A stretch of 64,000 nucleotides of DNA, taken from NCBI GenBank assembly GCA_016716625.1, contig JADJVJ010000001.1:1488001-1552000 (forward strand), written 5' to 3'. Position numbers and translations under genes: made by a program. The notes under the pieces are model-generated. The model was given only the letters and a program-made list of their open reading frames with translations. It ran no database searches and was not told the DNA's origin. The stretch's first letter is position 1, and each line of letters begins with the position of its first letter. This document shows, one piece after another, positions 61,637-64,000 of the stretch. This DNA is from Nostocoides sp. (GTDB taxonomy: Bacteria > Actinomycetota > Actinomycetes > Actinomycetales > Dermatophilaceae).

Positions 61637-63094
61637 CTACTCCCCCTCGGCGAGCCGCTCGTATGCCGGTGCCGAACGGTTGCGAGCGTCTCCGACGCGG
61701 TGCACCCGCAGGGCGTTGGTCGACCCGGGGATGCCGGGAGGGGACCCGGCGACGATGACGACGAGGTCACCCTCGTCGACCCGGCCGGCCCCGAGGAGGA
61801 CCTCGTCCACCTGCATCGCCATCTCATCGGTGTGCTGCACCGCGTCAACCAGGAAGGTCTCCACACCCCAGGTGAGCGCGAGCTGGGAGCGGGTCCACTG
61901 GTCGGGGGTGAAGGCGAGCATCGGAATCCGGGGGCGAACACGGGCAAGCCGCCTGGAAGAGCCCCCGGTCTCGGTGAAGGTCACCAGGTACTTCACGCCG
62001 AGCAGGTCGCCGATCTCGGCAGCGGCGGCGGTTACGGCACCACCCTTGGAGTTCGGACGGGTGCCGAGCGGCCGGATCCGGTGAAGACCGTGATCTTCGG
62101 TGTTCTCGATGATCCGGGCCATGGTCTTGACCGCTTCGAAGGGGTGCCGGCCCACGCTTGTCTCCCCGGAGAGCATCAGGGCGTCGGCGCCGTCGAGGAC
62201 CGCGTTGGCGGCATCGGAGGCCTCGGCCCGGGTTGGGCGGGAGTTCTCGACCATGGACTCCAGGACCTGGGTGGCGACAATGACCGGCTTGGCGCGGCGG
62301 CGAGCGATCTCACAAGCCCGCTTCTGGACCAGCGGAACCTCCTCGAGCGGGAGTTCGACGCCGAGGTCTCCGCGGGCCACCATGACCCCGTCGAAGGCGC
62401 GGATGATCTCGTCGAGGTTCTCCACCGCCTGCGGCTTCTCGATCTTGGCGATGACCGGGAGCCGGATGCCTTCCTCGTCCATGATCGCGTGCACGTCCCG
62501 AATGTCCGCGGCGTTGCGAACGAAGGAGAGCGCGACCATGTCCACCCGCAACCGCAGGGCCCAGCGAAGGTCTTCCTTGTCTTTCTCGCTCAGGGCCGGC
62601 ACGCTGACGGCCACGCCGGGCAGGTTGATCCCCTTGTTGTTCGAGAGCACTCCGCCCTCGATAACCCGGCAGACCACATCGGTTTCGGTGACGCCGGTGA
62701 TGATGAGGGAGAGTTTGCCGTCGTCGATGAGGATCCGGTCGCCGATCGAGACGTCACCGGGCAGTCCCTTGTAGGTGGTCCCGACCTCGTGCACGTCACC
62801 GGCGACCTCCCGGGTAGTGATGACGAACTCGGCCCCGGGTTCAAGGTTGACCGGACCGTCGGCAAACCGGCCGGTGCGGATTTTCGGGCCCTGCAGGTCG
62901 ACAAGCACCCCGACGGCGCGGCCGACCTCGTCGCTCGCTCGGCGGATGTCCAGGTAGGTCTGCTCGTGGACCGAGTAGTCCCCATGGCTCAGGTTGAGCC
63001 GGGCGACGTCCATCCCGGCCCGGACGAGTTCGCGGATGTTGTCAGCAGTCGACGTGGCAGGTCCGAGGGTGCAGACGATCTTCGCGCGGCGCAT
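61637..63094 (-). CDS. pyk: Pyruvate kinase
   Basis: Final glycolytic step, phosphoenolpyruvate to pyruvate with ATP formation. 485 residues: TLGPATSTADNIRELVRAGMDVARLNLSHG-type N-terminus (cited by position 9-38), DLQGPKIRTG, the active-site IAKIEKPQAVENLDEI with Lys, MVARGDLGVELP, and ATQVLESM. A C-terminal allosteric domain is present, so full length. ATG 63094 has TACACT eight bases upstream and no Shine-Dalgarno. Lies beside gltD, as in other actinobacteria. Confidence 0.97.
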   Translation of the reverse strand: MRRAKIVCTLGPATSTADNIRELVRAGMDVARLNLSHGDYSVHEQTYLDIRRASDEVGRAVGVLVDLQGPKIRTGRFADGPVNLEPGAEFVITTREVAGDVHEVGTTYKGLPGDVSIGDRILIDDGKLSLIITGVTETDVVCRVIEGGVLSNNKGINLPGVAVSVPALSEKDKEDLRWALRLRVDMVALSFVRNAADIRDVHAIMDEEGIRLPVIAKIEKPQAVENLDEIIRAFDGVMVARGDLGVELPLEEVPLVQKRACEIARRRAKPVIVATQVLESMVENSRPTRAEASDAANAVLDGADALMLSGETSVGRHPFEAVKTMARIIENTEDHGLHRIRPLGTRPNSKGGAVTAAAAEIGDLLGVKYLVTFTETGGSSRRLARVRPRIPMLAFTPDQWTRSQLALTWGVETFLVDAVQHTDEMAMQVDEVLLGAGRVDEGDLVVIVAGSPPGIPGSTNALRVHRVGDARNRSAPAYERLAEGE

Positions 63095-63102
63095 AGCGAC
63101 AC

Positions 63103-63108
63103 AGTGTA
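63103..63108 (-). promoter_or_regulatory. Candidate -10 for leaderless pyk
   Basis: TACACT on the minus strand, eight bases before the pyk ATG, in the 110-base gap after gltD. A small palindrome AAACGTTT lies just upstream at 63115-63122. Confidence 0.5.
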
Positions 63109-63204
63109 GAGCGAAAACGTTTACCTATCGTGTCCCTTCCCACAACGGACGTGGTTTTCCGCCGTGCGGCGACGGAGGCGCACGCGGGCGCCCTGGCCGA
63201 CCCT

Positions 63205-64000
63205 TCAGACCGTGAGCGGCCGGTCCGTCGGGTTGATGGGACGGGGCAGCCGCGAGGGTTTGCCCATGAGCCAGGAGTCCACTCCGGCTGCGGCCGAACG
63301 CCCCTCGGCGATGGCCCAGACGATGAGCGACTGCCCGCGACCGGCATCTCCGGCGACGAAGACACCCGGCACCGTCGTCATGTAGGAGGCGTCGCGACGA
63401 ACGTTGGAGCGTTCGTCGCGGTCGACCCCGAGCTGATCGAGGAGGCCCTCGCACTGCGGTCCGAGGAAGCCCATGGCAAGCAGCACGAGCTGGGCCGGGA
63501 GTTCGGAGTCGGTGCCCTCGACCTTCTCGAACCCGCTGGCGCCGAGCCGCACTTCGTGCAGCCGAAGCCCCCGGACCCGGCCGTCGGCGTCGCCGAGGAT
63601 GGCGGAGGTGGAGACGGCATACAGGCGCTCGCCGCCCTCCTCGTGCGCGGAGGCGACCCGGAAGATCATGGGATAGGTCGGCCAGGGCGCTCCAGCGGCC
63701 CGCTCCTGGGGCGGCTGCGGCATGATCTCCAGGCTGGTCACCGACCGCGCGCCCTGACGCAGCGCAGTGCCGATGCAGTCGGCGCCGGTGTCCCCGCCAC
63801 CGATGACGATGACGTCTTTTCCGGCGGCGGTAACCTGTCCGGACACCTTCTCCCCGAGCGCGACCCGGTTGGCCGGTGGCAGGAAGTCCATTGCCTGGAC
63901 CACTCCGTCGAGGTCCCGGCCGGGGACCGGCAGATCCCGTGGCACGGTGGCCCCGATGGCGAGCACGACGGCGTCGAACCGGCGGCGGATCTCGGCCGCG
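63205..64000 (-). CDS. gltD: Glutamate synthase small subunit, N-terminus outside the window
   Basis: C-terminal about 265 residues of the NADPH/FAD beta subunit of glutamate synthase, which supplies electrons to GltB. Visible: LAIGATVPRDLPVPGRDLDGV, the NADPH dinucleotide loop VIVIGGGDTGADCIGT, and the FAD loop GVFVAGDAGRGQSLIVWAIAEGR. The frame is open to the right edge; the Fe-S N-terminal domain and the first FAD loop lie outside. gltB would be expected upstream. Confidence 0.93.
   Translation of the reverse strand, partial: AAEIRRRFDAVVLAIGATVPRDLPVPGRDLDGVVQAMDFLPPANRVALGEKVSGQVTAAGKDVIVIGGGDTGADCIGTALRQGARSVTSLEIMPQPPQERAAGAPWPTYPMIFRVASAHEEGGERLYAVSTSAILGDADGRVRGLRLHEVRLGASGFEKVEGTDSELPAQLVLLAMGFLGPQCEGLLDQLGVDRDERSNVRRDASYMTTVPGVFVAGDAGRGQSLIVWAIAEGRSAAAGVDSWLMGKPSRLPRPINPTDRPLTV

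Overview
The window reads as a high-GC actinobacterial chromosome. Evidence: the uvrC-rapZ-yvcK-whiA-gap-pgk run, a WhiA sporulation-type regulator, an ANTAR regulator of the PdtaR type, a mycothiol-dependent-isomerase-fold protein, a CoaE-GrpB fusion, very frequent GTG starts and many apparently leaderless genes. The order Micrococcales (Dermatophilaceae/Intrasporangiaceae-like) is a reasonable guess from content; no genus can be assigned. No phage, insertion sequence, CRISPR array or replication origin was seen.

Layout. 1-7.1 kb (minus): pgk (cut by the window edge), gap, whiA, yvcK, rapZ, uvrC, the last four tightly coupled. 7.6-13.8 kb (plus): a five-gene branched-chain amino-acid type ABC importer whose LivM carries a long extra N-terminal membrane region. 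13.9-16.9 kb: uvrA. 17-21 kb (plus): a DinB/MDMPI-fold protein, an unusual soluble AAA+ unfoldase fused to an FtsH-type (M41) peptidase, a metallo-beta-lactamase-fold protein and a drug/metabolite exporter. 21.1-28.6 kb: a complete-looking trans-4-hydroxy-L-proline catabolic unit (two racemase-family enzymes, a DapA-family deaminase, a fused ferredoxin/FAD subunit, a second FAD subunit, and a divergent semialdehyde dehydrogenase). 28.5-33 kb (minus): terC, a 44-residue ORF, uvrB, coaE-grpB. 33.2-36.1 kb (plus): a sphingosine-phosphate-lyase-like PLP enzyme coupled to an FGGY kinase. 36.2-37.7 kb: rpsA. 37.9-57 kb: a cell-surface glycan island with two AftD/DUF3367-type giant membrane glycosyltransferase-like proteins, a third related multi-spanning protein, three acyltransferases, three methyltransferases, a GT4 glycosyltransferase and small membrane proteins. 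57-64 kb: polA, a hotdog thioesterase, a GNAT, pdtaR, tRNA-Leu(CAA), pyk and the 3' part of gltD.

How it fits together. The backbone (gltD, pyk, pdtaR, polA, rpsA, coaE, uvrB, terC, MBL, uvrA, uvrC-whiA-gap-pgk) is familiar from other actinobacteria; the liv, AAA+-M41, hydroxyproline, PLP-kinase and glycan blocks lie between backbone genes. The most informative regulatory signal is that uvrA, uvrB, uvrC and polA each have, immediately before a leaderless start, a promoter matching the mycobacterial RecA-independent DNA-damage promoter (TGTCRGTG-N8-TANNNT, the PafBC class), whereas no LexA box was seen. That ties four separated repair genes into one probable regulon.

Two other window-wide patterns stand out: TANNNT hexamers placed 6-8 bases before start codons with no Shine-Dalgarno sequence (leaderless mRNAs), and an octamer GTATGCCG/CGGCATAC present about fifty times (hand count), equally in both orientations, in all three reading frames and in non-coding DNA. 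All counts and spacings were made by eye.
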